A stretch of 64,000 bases of DNA. Source: Asparagopsis taxiformis (taxonomy: Eukaryota > Rhodophyta > Florideophyceae > Bonnemaisoniales > Bonnemaisoniaceae). The number at the start of each line of letters is the position of its first letter. The first letter of the stretch is position 1. Positions 1 to 12,950 of the stretch are shown here, in pieces. The notes beneath the pieces are model-generated. The model saw only the letters and a program-made list of their open reading frames with translations, was not told the DNA's origin and did not search any database. The translations under genes and the position numbers were made by a program. The stretch spans positions 26,269-90,268 of the forward strand of contig JALQPE010002394.1 of assembly GCA_030407315.1 (NCBI GenBank). Reading direction: 5' to 3'.

Positions 1-484
1 GATCAGACCAACTGATGGCACGTGTTGATGAAATTACCAAATTTTTGAGTGAACATGCCACAGAGCTTTCGAAATACGAAAACGGTTTACCACAACTCGA
101 TTACCTTGTGAACAATATACTGCAACGTGTCCAGCGATACAAAACTTCAGTGCTAGAAGCCACTTCACAGCGGACCATTCAGCGAACCTGGGCAAACCCA
201 GACGTACTTTTCCTCCCATGAAATAAATCAAGAATATTAAGTCCATCCCGATTTAATCATCAGCCCAAAACCATTGCCTGTTTGTCCCTAAGTGCCCTTC
301 TCGCGGGTGAAGAACTTTCCCGTCTGATATACGCGGCCAAGAACGTTTCCAGCCAGTTTACGCTTTGCCGTTTGTCAGCACAGAGCGAACCACAGTCGGT
401 GCAGGTGGTTGGTAGGTGTGGTGCGACACAAGGGATGAGCAGTGTTGCAGGCTGAGTGCGCTTGGTGTTTGGCAGGTTCAGATA

Positions 485-945
485 GACAGGCGGGGCGCAG
501 CGTACAACTGCGTGGCGGTGTGGAATTGGGAGGCGGCGTGACGCTGTGATGCACACAGTGCAGGCGGGGGCGAGGTAAAGCTGCGAGGCTGTGTGCAAGT
601 GAGAGGCGGTGTGAAGCTGTGATGTACAGGGCGGGGGCGAGGTACAGCTGCGAGGCGGTGTGCGTGTGCAAGTGGGAGGCGGTGTGAATCTGTTATGCAC
701 ACAGTGCAGGCGGGAGCGAGGTATAGCTGCGAGGCTGTGTGCAAGTGGGAGGCGGTGTGAAGCTTCGGTGCACACAGCGCAGGCGGCGGTGAGTTACAAC
801 TGTGAGGCGTCTTGAAGCTGTGATGTACAGGGCGGGGGCGAGGTACAGCTGCGAGGCGGCGTGCGTGTGCAAGTGGGAGGCGGCGTGATGCTGTGATGCA
901 CACAGCGCAGGCGGGAGCGAGGTACAATTGTGAGGCGGTGTTATG
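485..945. repeat. GC-rich minisatellite-like tandem repeat
   Basis: Imperfect tandem units recur about six times. Shared pieces are GCGAGGTACAGCTGCGAGG, CAAGTGGGAGGCGGTGTGAA and GATGCACACAGYGCAGGCGG, in units of roughly 70 to 140 bases that are themselves composites. The long minus-strand ORFs across this block are artefacts of the repeat: their products are repetitive Pro/His/Ser/Thr strings in several frames. No gene is supported here. Confidence 0.8.
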
Positions 946-2455
946 TGTGATCCGGAGTTTGAATGTCCAGCTGTTTCTAAATGTCGCCGGTATGATAAAA
1001 CCTGGTTCCTCTTCGGCGGCGGCGGCGGCTCGCTGGCACATTCCAAGTTTGCATACCAAAATATTTCCCAGGATTTCGTACACTATCCCAGTACACTGGA
1101 AGCAGAGTTTCAAGTGCGTACTGAATTCTAACAACACCTGTCCACTCGCCCCGCGCTACCTCCCAGTCACGCCCAAATCAGTATGTGTAATATCCTCTGG
1201 CGAATAAAGTCTAGTACGGATTTCGCTGCACAGAACTTGTCTCGACCTCACCAAGAAGATCACAACACGCCATTAGCCAATGAAATATGATTTTTCCGGT
1301 GCTACCGAACAGGAGTATGCCAGGTGGGCGAGTAGATTGTGAGATTTGCTGCTGCTGTTTATTTCATTGGGCAATCGAGGTGCCACTTGGAATGAAATTA
1401 CGAAGAAAATTGGATCGATTGGCTAGGAATGACTTGCAGCGCCCACGAAATACAGTAGAAATTTAATTGTCATTCTGGGCCAAACGTTTCTATTGGTCTG
1501 GGAATAAGTTTGGAAAAACTCCATCACGCTCATGCCCGGGCATACACTTGCCTGAATTATCCAGCTGCTACCAGTCTAGTGTCGTGTCTGAATGGGCGCT
1601 CGATGAATCAAGGCAACATCACTCCCTATCTAGCCGCCGTTCGGTCAGCGATCAACTCCTCTCGCTGGCATACAACCAATAAAAAACCAACGTGACACAA
1701 CTGCACAGCTGGTCTTTGTTGGAAAACCCTCAACAGTCCAAGAACTCATTGACATCCGACCGACAAGTCTCAGGACTAGACTGGGGAGCGGAGCATTTTG
1801 ACAAGAAATAAGACACTTCATATGGAAACACTCCCTGAGCGCCAAATCTACCTGAGAGCTATGTGGAATTTGCGTGACCTGGGTAGTGGATATAGAAGCG
1901 ACTTATTTTGTGTATTCCGTTCTTTCCAAACATCCATCAGCTGCGATCTGTGGCCTAACGGCTAAAGTCCAAGCGGGATGTACGCAAAGTTGCTGTCTCT
2001 TTCAAGCTGCCCTTGCTAGATATCACTGCTGTGTCATGGTGAAACTTTTGGATCAGATCGTTCTTTCTGGTCCGATTTTTTCCTGGTCCCGTTCGTGTCC
2101 ACAAATTGGCGTCGACTGGACCAATTCAATACAGTTTCGGGTCAACGAATTGTTGCCAAGACAACAGTTCAATCCTCGTACACGTCGCGGATCATTTCAG
2201 CGCATAAATGGGAAAGAACGACTCCGCCAATGGAAATTATCCAGGTGTACGAATCATGTCTAAAGCAAACTTGTGCTCGCTGATTTAGAAACACTTGCTG
2301 CTCCTTATAATCGAATATATGAGCATATTATAGCTCTCGCGTTAACACATTTATACCGAGTTCAAAAAGCGTTTATTGCATTGCGTAAAATTGAGAGCTA
2401 CTCAAACCTTTTCGAACCGCTACATACCAAGCCAGCTAAACCAAGTATCAATAAA
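946..2455. other. Intergenic, no supportable gene
   Basis: Only short ORFs without recognisable domains or consistent starts are present. The longest plus-strand frame (1874-2263) has no motif I can name and overlaps other equally poor frames. The first 220 bases hold a 68-aa plus-strand frame (15-221) with a mildly helical N-terminus that could be a remnant of something; I cannot support it as a gene. Confidence 0.5.
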
Positions 2456-3163
2456 TTAATCATGAATACCGCACACCTCGACAACGATCTGATCGACGAT
2501 GTCAAGAAGCTCAAAGTAGTTGTTAATGTTGAGCACACGGGTTCGGCTTCCAGTAATACGACGAAGGGTCCTGTTGTCCCTGAATCCAATACCGACAGCG
2601 CAGATGTCACCGTCGTACATGTTGCGGAACCTCTTGGCAATTGGCACCGGGTCACCACCAAAGTTGGAGCGACCATCACCGATCAACACAATCTTGTTCG
2701 CATCCTCAAGGCGCGGGCGAAGCTGCTGCACACAGAATCCGAGACCAGCGGCAATGAAAGTACGCTCGGCAAATGCTTGTTTCGCGTCGTTAACGGCGAG
2801 GAGGAATGGATCCGCATCGCTTGTCAGCTTGCTGATATCAATGTTACGAAGACCGTATTGTGTGGCAGCAAAGCCTGGGTCACCGGAACCGGCGATGATA
2901 CCGGCGATGAACAGCACAAAGTCCTGCTGCATACGGAATTCACTTTCAAAGATGGAACCAGAACCGTCCAAAGCGAAGCATACGTTGACGTTACACCCGC
3001 CCTGGTTGGCGACACGCTGACGGAGACCACGGGCAATCAGGAGTGCTTCGGGAGTGGCGAAGATGGAACCATCGGGGAACAAGTTGACAAATTCGGTCTG
3101 TGCCTTAGTCACGGCAATCAGGGCGAGAAGGACTGATACGACAACGGTGTTGCGGAAGTTCAT
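2456..3163 (-). CDS. Secreted von Willebrand factor type A domain protein (copy 1)
   Basis: A protein of 235 aa starting at the ATG ending at 3163; an in-frame ATG at 3214 would add 17 residues in front of the signal peptide. The chosen start gives a clear hydrophobic signal peptide ending near TKAQ, as in the paralogue at 21642. The body is one vWA domain: a MIDAS motif DGSGS near residue 66, a conserved Thr in a RTFIAAGL stretch, and a second metal-side Asp in IGDG. vWA domains bind divalent cations and mediate protein or matrix adhesion; here the protein is probably extracellular or in the cell wall. There is no other domain and no anchor. A TATA box lies about 80 bases upstream. The long plus-strand ORF across the same DNA is a shadow. 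The partner bound is unknown. Confidence 0.85.
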   Translation of the reverse strand: MNFRNTVVVSVLLALIAVTKAQTEFVNLFPDGSIFATPEALLIARGLRQRVANQGGCNVNVCFALDGSGSIFESEFRMQQDFVLFIAGIIAGSGDPGFAATQYGLRNIDISKLTSDADPFLLAVNDAKQAFAERTFIAAGLGFCVQQLRPRLEDANKIVLIGDGRSNFGGDPVPIAKRFRNMYDGDICAVGIGFRDNRTLRRITGSRTRVLNINNYFELLDIVDQIVVEVCGIHD

Positions 3164-3242
3164 TTTGTGAGGTGTGTGGCTTGGATACTGTGCTTGTGCT
3201 GGTTTGATGAACATTTCTGGGGAGGGAGCACGGTCGAAGTGG

Positions 3243-3250
3243 TTTATATA
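3243..3250 (-). promoter_or_regulatory. TATA box of vWA gene copy 1
   Basis: On the minus strand this reads TATATAAA, about 80 bases upstream of the ATG at 3163. The paralogue has TATAAATA at a comparable distance, which supports a conserved TATA-type promoter. Confidence 0.55.
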
Positions 3251-6200
3251 GGCAATTGGATGTGGATTGAGGTTTGGATTTTTGAGATGTACGCCATTTG
3301 GAGTTGCTGGCTGGATCGGATTGCTTCCATTGCAGGTGATTCGAATAGATTAGAGAGGCGTGACGTTGCCCGGACTTGGGTGTGGTAAGATTCAGAAATT
3401 TTTAGATTGGGAGTACAGGTGGATACGGGTAATGACGAGTGATCGAAGATATGGTCAATGATTGGTTTCTGATGTCGCTGAATAGACAGAAGACTAAAGC
3501 TACATAGGCAGATGCACAATGATATGTGGACGAGGATTGGACTGCTTCCAAACTGTCAGAGAGGTACTGATCCATTTGTGGCAGTAAGTGAAAACGAGCG
3601 AATCGAACGCGTTACCAAGCCGCAGCATCGTCACATCGATAGGCCGTGGAAATTTGTCAATGCGTGATGTCTTTCTCACAATGGCATCGTTGTATCCATA
3701 CTGACATGCCTTATCACAAAAATCTGACGAGAAAACCCGGTCACTGGTATTATATATGATACCATATGGATCAACCTTACAGTCTCGTGTTTTTTATCTC
3801 TGTAAAGCGGCAGACACGACATGATTGGAACGCGCGCCGCGTAGTGTTCATCCTTGAGGACGAATTACGATTGGCAAAAGCGTTCGTGCTTCGCCGGTTG
3901 AAATTCAACTGGTGCATTCATCTTGCGCATTTCCGTCGTGCGCACGGCCACAATGGTCATGAATGCTTTCAGCAAAGCACATAGTTTTTTTCGCTGGGAG
4001 AGCTATTTGCTACCAAGGATCCCTGTTTCAAAACGGCTCGTACATATCTATCCCTATTTCTCTACCCAGCACTGCACGCAACGCACAATTTGCACTGAAA
4101 AAAATGACCACCCATGCCGTGCCATGTTAGGCGTGCCGCGGCATACGTGCAATACTTTAACTTGCTTGGAGATGAGTCCAAATTCGGCTTGTATTCATCT
4201 GTTCGCCAGGCATCTTTTATTATATTCGTCATCGAAGATATGTGTTCCCCTTTCCACTCCAGCTCAACGAATTGCTTTGTGTAATCATCGTCGTGTCGAT
4301 TTTATTCCATCAGGCCAGCGGTACATAACGGGGTACAGTGCACTTATCGGTTCAATATGAAACGTCATGAGCCCATGAAAAATAATACTTGTTCCACAGC
4401 AGCTTAACGGATTGCGACTGGTCCACAAATGTCAGACATGCCATTCCTCGTTCAATACGTCATCGACATCTGGTTTTCGAAAATCTCACGTCTTCCACAT
4501 GAGATGAGCATGTAATTTACACGGCACATGAGCGAGTTGCTCGAGCTGTTATGGTTCGGATTCTTTACTGTGCTAGACAAAGCATCGCAGAATCGCCTAT
4601 TATAAGTTTTGACTCAACTGCTTGACGTCATGTGACGAACAAGTATTTCATAGGACTGGAATGACTGATTAAAGTTCGGCGCGTCGTCATCACCACTCTG
4701 CGGTCATTCGAGAGTTTGATAGAAGTTTCAGGACGACTAACCTTCTTTTCTCTCACTGGGTATCGGGACAGAAAATGAACTGAAAGTGTCCGTCGGGAGT
4801 AAGGTGGGGGCTACGGAAGAATTCAGATTTAGATACGGAGTAGATGAAATGTTCAATGACATGTCGGGTCCATGTCAGTAATATTGCAGGATAGTAAGGC
4901 CTCAAGGCGCCGACAAAGGAATTATCTTTTTTTGGATTGCTCTTACTCCATGTACATCCATAACAACAACATTGGGGCTCACCAAGACAGTCGAGTGAGA
5001 CGAGACGGGGAGATCACCTTGATTCACATTTTGCAAACGAGGAATATACTGCCGGTAAATATCATATTAATTCTACTGTCTGAGGAATAATATCTGGCAA
5101 CTCTGACCCGTCTCACAATCGTCAACATGAAGGGCAACAAATACACCAGGTGCTTACTGTGGAGTGATAACAACGATTAAGTTATATTATCCATGACTTA
5201 CAATATATGGGTTACTATATTATCATGTCATCACACATTTCTGTGTCGAGGACACTTGTAAGACCTAGGATATCCAAGCATATGCTGAGACGAAAGGTTG
5301 GTCGCAACTTTCTAGGCGCACTACGTGGATATTTTCGCCAAACCAAAATGTGATCGCAGTACGTGATTTGAATATTCCACCACGTCCAGTCAATCTTCTA
5401 GAAAAGGTTTCTAGCAGTCTCTCGCAAACTATTTGCCAGTCGAAAACGCTCTGTGGAACATACATCACCCGCCTGGCACGAAGTCTCCTGCGTGCAGGTG
5501 CTTCTACACTTCATATATACACACATGCTGTACTTGGACTATTGAAATGTGAGGTGAAATCAGCTCATGTGGGATTTCAAAATTGTGTAACGTGCTCCAA
5601 CACAGCTGGCTCACCTATGCTGAGCATGGCAAGAATGATCTTCATGAATTGCGCGACGAGGTCTGGTGCATACAATGTTTCTACGCCAAAAGAAATAGCC
5701 TATTTGCGGCGGGCAGATGTTGAACTGTCATGTTTATCACGCACCGCGTGTTTGCGAGCCTGTCACAGATTCAGCAAATTAGAATTCGAAACCGCCAAAG
5801 ACATGAGTGAAGCGCACGAAAGTCTGCGCTACTATTGGCTAGAATTAGTCAAAGTTGCGGGGATGAGCAATTTGCGCACAGCCTATCGAGCAGTTCCCAC
5901 CATGTCGAGCTGGAAATCCAAGAATATAAATTCGCGTGCGGCATAAAAATGTTTCCTGTGACAAAGATCGATACAAAGCATGCAAAGAACGGCAATCCAT
6001 ATGACGGAATGGGCGCGATGCGCGACATGATGGAAAGTTGAACAGTGAAAACAAGGCTGTGCAGTGACGCTATGAAGAACAACTAATTCAATAGGCTCAA
6101 CTTTCCTCGCAGGCGTTGCGCACTATGCTGAGATGATCTGTACACATTTTTCGCAACCCTCTCGGCAGATCATCCATGCGTGTTCTTTCTCACATCATTT

Positions 6201-6646
6201 CCCTGTGAGATTTGTGACGCATTGGTGCATGGAAGGCCCTTCTGTGTTCATGAGAGGCTCAAGATACGTGGGCAGAGAGGATATTTGCGGGTTTGAAAAA
6301 TTATTAGGTCTAGTTACTAGAGTTGGAATGGTTTGGAGGGGTCTTTGTCGCCTCCCCGTCTTCGAGAAACCGTTCGAGTTGCTCGTTATTCCTTCCTCTC
6401 ATTCCCGGGACTGGAAGTGAGAGACGGAACGGAAGTTTGTTGATGGATACCGCAACGATGGGCGTTGGTAGTGTGAAGAGGAGTTGATCTCCAGATGACT
6501 CACAGTTCTGTCTGCAGAGGAGCTCAAGCGACGGCAGGTCTATTTCAAATCCGAAAAAATTTATGCTGATCAACGATGGATATCCGCTCTACGCACCGAT
6601 GTACGATGGCATCTGACCTGCCACACCAGGCTGAAATATGCAGCGG
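3251..6646. other. Intergenic, no supportable gene
   Basis: Several ORFs of 70-198 codons occur (for example 3923-4360 plus, 5350-5946 plus, 6310-6573 minus), but none shows a domain, a signal peptide or a paralogue in the window. The longest, at 5350, opens on GTG. The last few hundred bases probably belong to the 3' flank of the membrane-protein array, since similar flank sequence follows the other copies. Confidence 0.45.
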
Positions 6647-8642
6647 TCATCGCTTGCCGAAGCACCTCTGGACGCAGCCCACATGAAGATGGGTGCTGCT
6701 GTTGCGCATCAACCTTTTCTTGCCAATCTCAGTGGCAACCTCATGCGAAAACAAAAACCATTTGCGGTCATTATCGTTACCCATATGTCCGTACGCAAGC
6801 GCTATACCCTCGGGTGATACCTCGTCGTCTTCTGATTCGACAAGCAGCTCCCCTAACATCCACTCCCTCTCAAAAAAATTGGCTTCAGATGTGGATTCAA
6901 GCTCCTTGTGTACAATGGCTGCCAATCTGTTCAACAGATTTTTCAAACAATTCAGTCGCAATGGCTCAACCTTTTCGTTGTACAAAACGCTTTTCACTTG
7001 CAACACTTTCCCAAGGTCTACACGGTCCTCCTCGTGGAACTCATACGCACCATTCCCATCTCGTTCACACAGACATTTCATGTTTGATATATCATCCGGG
7101 GGGACTTTCCATGCTGTTGACAGTGCTTTGGCCTGTTCCTGACGGAGGGCTGCGACCTCCTCATCAGTGATGCGCACAGTAACGGGAAATGGGATACTTC
7201 TCGTCATACGATACGCACGAAGAGCGGCCTTTACAATGGATAACCCTCCACCATCATCTTTTTTCCTGGCATATTCGTTCATTGTGGACAGCAGTTGTAA
7301 CCAGTTGGTGTCTGTGAGCTCCCAATACTCGGTTTCCGCCTCCCATTCGAGACGAATCTCTGTGCCATCTAGTAGTTCATCTCGGAAGGCGTTACCATCT
7401 AGGGATGGATTTTGAAGCTCCTCTGATCGGAGTGGACGTCGGTGGCGTTTGGTGATTTGGGTGTTGTCCATGTGCCATGAGGGGGCTCTCTCGAGCAGGA
7501 ACTGGGCAGCATCATCTCGCTTCAACAGGTACCAATACTGTTGTGCACCCTGTGGACATTTATGAATCTTGCCGTATGCCAGGGCATTCTGTAGATGTAT
7601 GCTTTGCTCGAACATCTGGCGACTTCCCCGATTTGCATTTTCGTCGTCATTGTCAATGACATCGCCTGGTAAGGGAAGACTTCCAACAAATACTTCTCCA
7701 AGAAGCCAATCTACCATATATTGGTACCATTCATCACGGTTGTTGTTAGGTTGCTGAGGATCTTCTCTGGCCAGCTTGATGTGCAGTAACATTGCGATAT
7801 CCTCGCGACGCTCACATTCGACATAACGTTTCCCGTGCTTGACTGTGAAGAACTTGAGCTGCTCGAGCTCTCTTTGTGGAACACCCCATATTTTGGCAAC
7901 TTCAGTACCTTTGGTCCCCCTGACGCTATAATACTCTCGTGTTCCAACACAGATTCTAACGGGGACCGGTATTGAATATGCCATTCGAAGTGCTGCAGCG
8001 GCGTGCTTAGCAGGCCTGACACCCAATCTGGCTTGTTTCATGAGGTCTTTCCAAAGACCTTGGGATTTCTCCCAATGCATCTTATCGATTTCCTCAACGA
8101 AAATCGCCTCTGTATGGTCCCATAATCGCGATGAGTATGCCTCGCCATTCCAGTCATGCTTTACTCGTCTCATTTGTTGTAACGTTTGATTGGGGAGCGT
8201 CTCATATTTCTGCGGCTTTCGGCGCATGCGCTTGAACACCATGCCGTATACGTGCGCCACATGGGCGCTTCGAATGCAGCGTTCGAAACTGTATCGTCCA
8301 ATGCCGCGGAAATCTGTGTCGGATGAGGTAGCTGACCGCTACAGTGCCGATAAGGAGCATGTCGGGGGAAGAGAACCGGTATGTGACATAGAGAGATATC
8401 AGAGTTGTGATGACAAAGCATATGTAGAACCCAGCGAATGCCACAAACTCCTTCCATATAGTGCTCGGATAGTAGTCATGAAAGCCGGACGCAATGCCAC
8501 CCAATACCACGCCGACCAAGTGTAGTCCGAAAAACAACCACGAGTTGTCTTCGCAAGCGTCCGTGAGCGGAATGGCATTTGTAGCGGCGATGAACGTGTG
8601 CAATAGAATTGCACGTGAACGGAGGAGGGATGGTGCGCGCAT
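6647..8642 (-). pseudogene. Array family membrane protein, copy 1 (frameshifted)
   Basis: A homologue of the intact 660-aa protein at 16341-18323, split into two frames. The first frame (8202-8642) starts at an ATG with a signal peptide, then has three hydrophobic segments. The second (6647-8260) carries the whole soluble part, 537 codons, without any stop. Alignment with the intact copy shows two one-base deletions: one near 8267 (one base short before the shared PMWRTY codons) and one near 8250 (TATACGG against TATAACGG). Together they move the frame by two. The soluble part is almost identical to copy 4, but the membrane part has diverged strongly. It could be a recent pseudogene, or a sequencing error if both deletions prove false. 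The function of the family is unknown to me. Confidence 0.75.
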
Positions 8643-8690
8643 TTTATGAGCAGCGATTGAAAGAGCGCATGGAGAAGGTAATGGGAATTG

Positions 8691-8699
8691 TATATATAT
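8691..8699 (-). promoter_or_regulatory. TATA box upstream of array copy 1
   Basis: TATATATA run about 50 bases upstream of the ATG at 8642, on the minus strand. Low-complexity TA tracts also arise by chance, so the call is tentative. Confidence 0.35.
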
Positions 8700-10974
8700 G
8701 TTTATGAAGGTTGAGTGAGAGCATTTTTCAAGGACATCGACGACGTGAAGGGCGAGTCATATAGGATAGGTGTTTAGTAGGGTTGACTTCACCGTGACGT
8801 GTTGAATTTTGGGTATGCACGTGTATTCGTTGGAAAATGGGGTTATCACCCTCAGACTTTGTGACGAGGAGCTATGAAGTTACCGAGATGCATAGCAGCA
8901 CAAGACGGCGAACTATTTTCTACCAAGTGTAAAAGTTGAAATGTCGTTATTATCAGTTGCCTTGTTTGGCCTGTCGGACGCGGTATTGCTGTCTTGAGAG
9001 CTCCTGTCTTCTTCCTGGTCATATTTCATCTATTCCAAACTTGCTGCTACCGGTTATGTAAGATTAGCAGTGTTGCCACATCCTCTGCACTCAATCGGAC
9101 ATATTCACTCGTCATCATCTGTCGTTGTGGTCGTGCCTCTTGTACATGCCTATCGTATTCGCCGTCTGGTATCGTTTCGCCGTTTATCTATGGTGAATAA
9201 TATCCTTACTAAGAGTCTCGATAGTACAAGAACAAGTTCACGTGAGAAAGAGCCTCCTCTTTGTACCTGATTTTAGGTACAATGCCGCAAGAGTGGGTTG
9301 ATGTTTTGGAAAAGCCTATCACGTCGTTTTTCTCAGTTTTTCAGGTGTGGTACGAGCAGGTCGCGTTCCCCCTTGCACGTTACACCGGTTGTCGGGCTGG
9401 AAACGGAAACATATATATGGCACACTAGCGTGAAGCGACTTTATTGTCATGGCTGCATGCGTGGGTGTGCAACATGCAAAGGCAAGAATGAAAGCTGCCT
9501 GTTTATGCTTGCCATGTATCGGTGTTATTTTGCGTCATTCTATTGGATGCTCACAATACATCTATTGCTACAACACATGTGAGTTGTTAAACAGAGCCAG
9601 TTTACACAGGCAAGGCATACAAAGTGTTTTCGTACCACCTTGCCATGCTCCATCTCCATGTCAAATTGATTGCGTCGCTTCCAGCCGCCAAGGCTTTCCA
9701 GTTAGGGTGCATGCACCGTCACTTCCATAACAGTAGTAGAAACTACCACAATGGCATTGTACAATTCGCCAGTTGTCAACTTTTGCAGCTCAACTATTTC
9801 AACCTACACCATAGTCATGCACGTTAACTGACCAAAACATCAATGCTATTTCTGCACACTGAACGTCACAACGCCATATGTCAAGAGAGGACAGCGCAAT
9901 ATTGGGACGCTCTCGCAATTCGGAGGCTTTCTACTATGCCCAGATATGTTGTCAAATTCGGCCGTTTGCATGAGTAGTTCCAGATTGCTCTCTTCCGGTG
10001 TGCACGCAGGATGATGTCAGTCATTACTTGGACACAGCCTACCAAGTCCATTCTTCGCGCAGAAATGGCGCTGCGCCAGTTCCAATCTAGATCTCCAACT
10101 ACTTGCAATACATGAAACTTGTGGAAGGTTATACTTGAAACTGACAGCCAATTATTGGCCAACATCTCAAGCAATGAGTCAGTCAATAATGTCCACGCAT
10201 TACTGATTAACAAGTTCATTCGACAGCAAGGAACGATACGGAGCATCGAGGGGATCCTCATCTAACTGTGTCTACTCACAATGCCGATGACGCAAAGACA
10301 GATGTCTATTACCAACAATTTTATGTGCAGTTTTTCTATTTAAATTTTCGTGCAATGCCGGGCTCGCACACCGAGATCTGCTTACATCTGAATCCCCCTC
10401 TCCGCGCCCCCAGGCGTCGCGGCCGAGACGCCACGACCGCGAGGAGGTTAAGTCTGCGGATAGTTTGCCTGAGATGGACAAGGCATGAACTCCGGTCGAG
10501 ATGACCAGATTTTTAACAGTTACAGCGATTTCTGATGTCGTCAGAACTACTTGGGATTCCCCTTCATATGCGCAATCAGCAGCGAGTGACACCAATGTGA
10601 CGTAACATCATTGATTACTGTCGCGTCAGATAATGCCGATGCCTCAAAGAAGACAAGGATCAAGACCATCATGCAGCACTCATCAAGTCATCTCAGGCCC
10701 CGTCCAATGCAAACGATGGCTATTTCCGAAGACTATACGCTTCAACGGCTGCAACACACTCTACACAACTTTTCATCATGCGTACCACTTCTACTGAAGT
10801 GAAACTCAAAAACTGCGCGGTTGCAATGTCTTTGTTACCAGAGGCCGTAATTCCCGTGGCCACTCTGCATATCATGTATACGTATGAAAACAAACGTCCT
10901 TTGTTTTCACGCTGACCGCTGTTCGCCATTCTCGATCGCATCATCATGTGATATCAAGAACCATCTTTGTTATC
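8700..10974. other. Intergenic spacer of the array
   Basis: No gene supported. The minus frame at 9881-10261 (126 codons) has no recognisable domain. Bases around 10270-10320 and 10620-10660 share a short direct repeat (AATGCCGATG followed by CAAAGA). The stretch 10741-10850 resembles the 3' flank of array copy 4 (16200-16280), for example GCGGTTGCAATGTCTT, showing that the duplicated unit includes downstream DNA. Confidence 0.5.
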
Positions 10975-12556
10975 CAAGAGTTCATATCTAAGTATGCCCA
11001 TGCCATCAGGCGGTGTTCCATCGTCATCTGATTCGATAACTCTCCAAACAACTATTTCTTTTCAAACCAATCGGTTTCCACTTTGACTCCATGTTTTTCA
11101 AAGGGCATACTCTCCGACCTTCGACGTAACTAGTTGAACCAATTCGATTGCAACGCGTGAATGAACAAACCTCCACCATCATCTTTGTTCCTGGCATAGT
11201 CGTTCATTGTGGATCGCAGTTGTAACGAGTTGGTGTCTGTGAGCTCCCAATACTCGGTTTCCGCCTCCCATTCGAGACGAATCTCTGTGCCATCTAGTAG
11301 TTCATCTCGGAAGGCGTTACCATTTAGGGATGGACGTTGAAGCTCCTCTGATCGGAGTGGACGTCGGTGGCGTTTGGTGATTTGGGTGTTGTCCATGTGC
11401 CATGAGGGGGCTCTCTCGAGCTGGAACTCGGCAGCATCATCTCGCTTCAACAGGTACCAATACAGTTGTGCACCCTGTGGACAGTTGTGAACCTTGCCGT
11501 AAGCGAAAGCAATCTGCAATAATATGCTTTGCTTAGAGATATGTTGACTACCCTCAGTCGCGTTTGATCTTGGCTACTGGGTATAGATTGATTGTTGAAA
11601 AATACTCCGCCTGAAAGCCGTTCAGTAACATATCGTGGACATTTATTACCGAAGTCGCACAGAATGATCCCCCAGTAGACTTGGGATTTGGGAAGATTGT
11701 AAGTTCCTTGAAATAACGGCATTCAAAATAGGACCTAAAGCTCTTCTCTGAAAAGAATTGGAGTTGTTCAATATCTGTCTGCGCACAGCCTCACAGTTTG
11801 GCAGCTTCAATGCCTGCGATCCCTTTGACGTTGTAATATTCTCGGCGCAACAAGGATTTTCGCCCGTAATAGGACTGAATAGGCTATGCTCAAAACAGTA
11901 ATGATATGCCTTGTAGGCTGTGCACCCAATCTTGCTTCTGCCATCCAGTAATTCCAGATAGCTTCCAACCCACCCCAATATCCATTCCAGGATTCCATGA
12001 AAATAGCCGCAGTATAGTCCATCAATCGTATACAATATGCCATCCTAAACCAATCGCATCTATCTCTTTACATCGACTGTAAATCGCGAGTTACTCTCGT
12101 CTCGACGATCTTCATCTTATCTCTCGCGCACTTATGCCCGAGCCCTCGGTTCTTGCGCTATGCCCGTGCGTCGTGAAACGGCCTTCGAAATTGTATGTTC
12201 CTCCGGCGCGGAGAGTTTTTTCGAATGATGACACGGACCACAACGGCGCCGAAGAGGAGTAAATTTGGAGAAGAAAACTTGTATGCAACATAGAGAGATA
12301 TCAGAAATGTAAGTATTGAACACACATACAGTCCATAAAATGCAAAGTAGTCCCCATTTGTACTCGGAGTGTAGTCACACACTCTGGATGCGAAACCACC
12401 TAACGACAATACGACAAGATTCAGAAGTAAGAAAAGCGTCCATCTGTTGTCGGAAATCAGATGAGAGAAGCGATCGCTGCGTGGAACAGAGCCAATGAGA
12501 GCGAAGACCACTGACGCGAGAAATATAAACCACTGGATGAGAATTCTGAGGCGCAT
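10975..12556 (-). pseudogene. Array family membrane protein, copy 2 (decayed)
   Basis: The start is preserved: an ATG at 12556 opens a 132-codon frame (12158-12556) with signal peptide and three hydrophobic segments like the family N-terminus. After this the homology passes through at least three frames: 11807-12043 matches the family segment around DHTEAIF and AALRMAYSIP, 11646-12035 and 11447-11722 carry scattered matches, and 11130-11519 is again nearly identical to copy 1 (AYGK, YWYLLKRDDA, PSWHMDNTQ). Remnants of the C-terminus run to about 10975. The sharp contrast between decayed and near-identical segments suggests patch gene conversion from an intact copy. It cannot make a full-length protein. 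Confidence 0.75.
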
Positions 12557-12950
12557 TTTGCGATGCGAGGAACGAAGGTATATGTGAGAGAGGGGTGTGT
12601 GAATGACGTCTTTGGTCCCGTTGACTGGTTTGAGAAGAAAGTCGGAAATTATGGACGACGACTTCGACCGAATGTGGATGCTATCATTTGGGTTTATGAG
12701 AGTTTTTTTAGTACTGTTTCCCTCAACGAATTGTTGACATCGTCGGCGAGGATGGAGGAAACATACTAGAAGGAAAATATGTCGACAGGCAGGATGTAAA
12801 TTAGGTTTAATTGTATGCGAGTATTCTTGTCCTGTCGAGGCAACAGTAGGAGGCTGAATATTAATTTGGCGAGGGTGCGCTGGCTGTGCTGGGTTTTCGC
12901 GAGGATGATGAATTTAGGGAAGCTGAAGTGTCATTATTTCCCGCAGAAAT

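Noticed and set aside
260..1137. Minus-strand ORFs of up to 219 codons at the left edge
   Set aside because: They lie across the minisatellite and encode repetitive Pro/His/Ser/Thr strings in several frames at once.
2273..3136. 287-codon plus-strand ORF over the vWA gene
   Set aside because: It is antisense to a clear vWA domain; the same kind of antisense frame lies over the paralogue at 21642, which follows from codon bias rather than from a second gene.
5350..5946. 198-codon plus-strand ORF
   Set aside because: Opens on GTG, has no domain, no paralogue and no promoter signal; probably chance.
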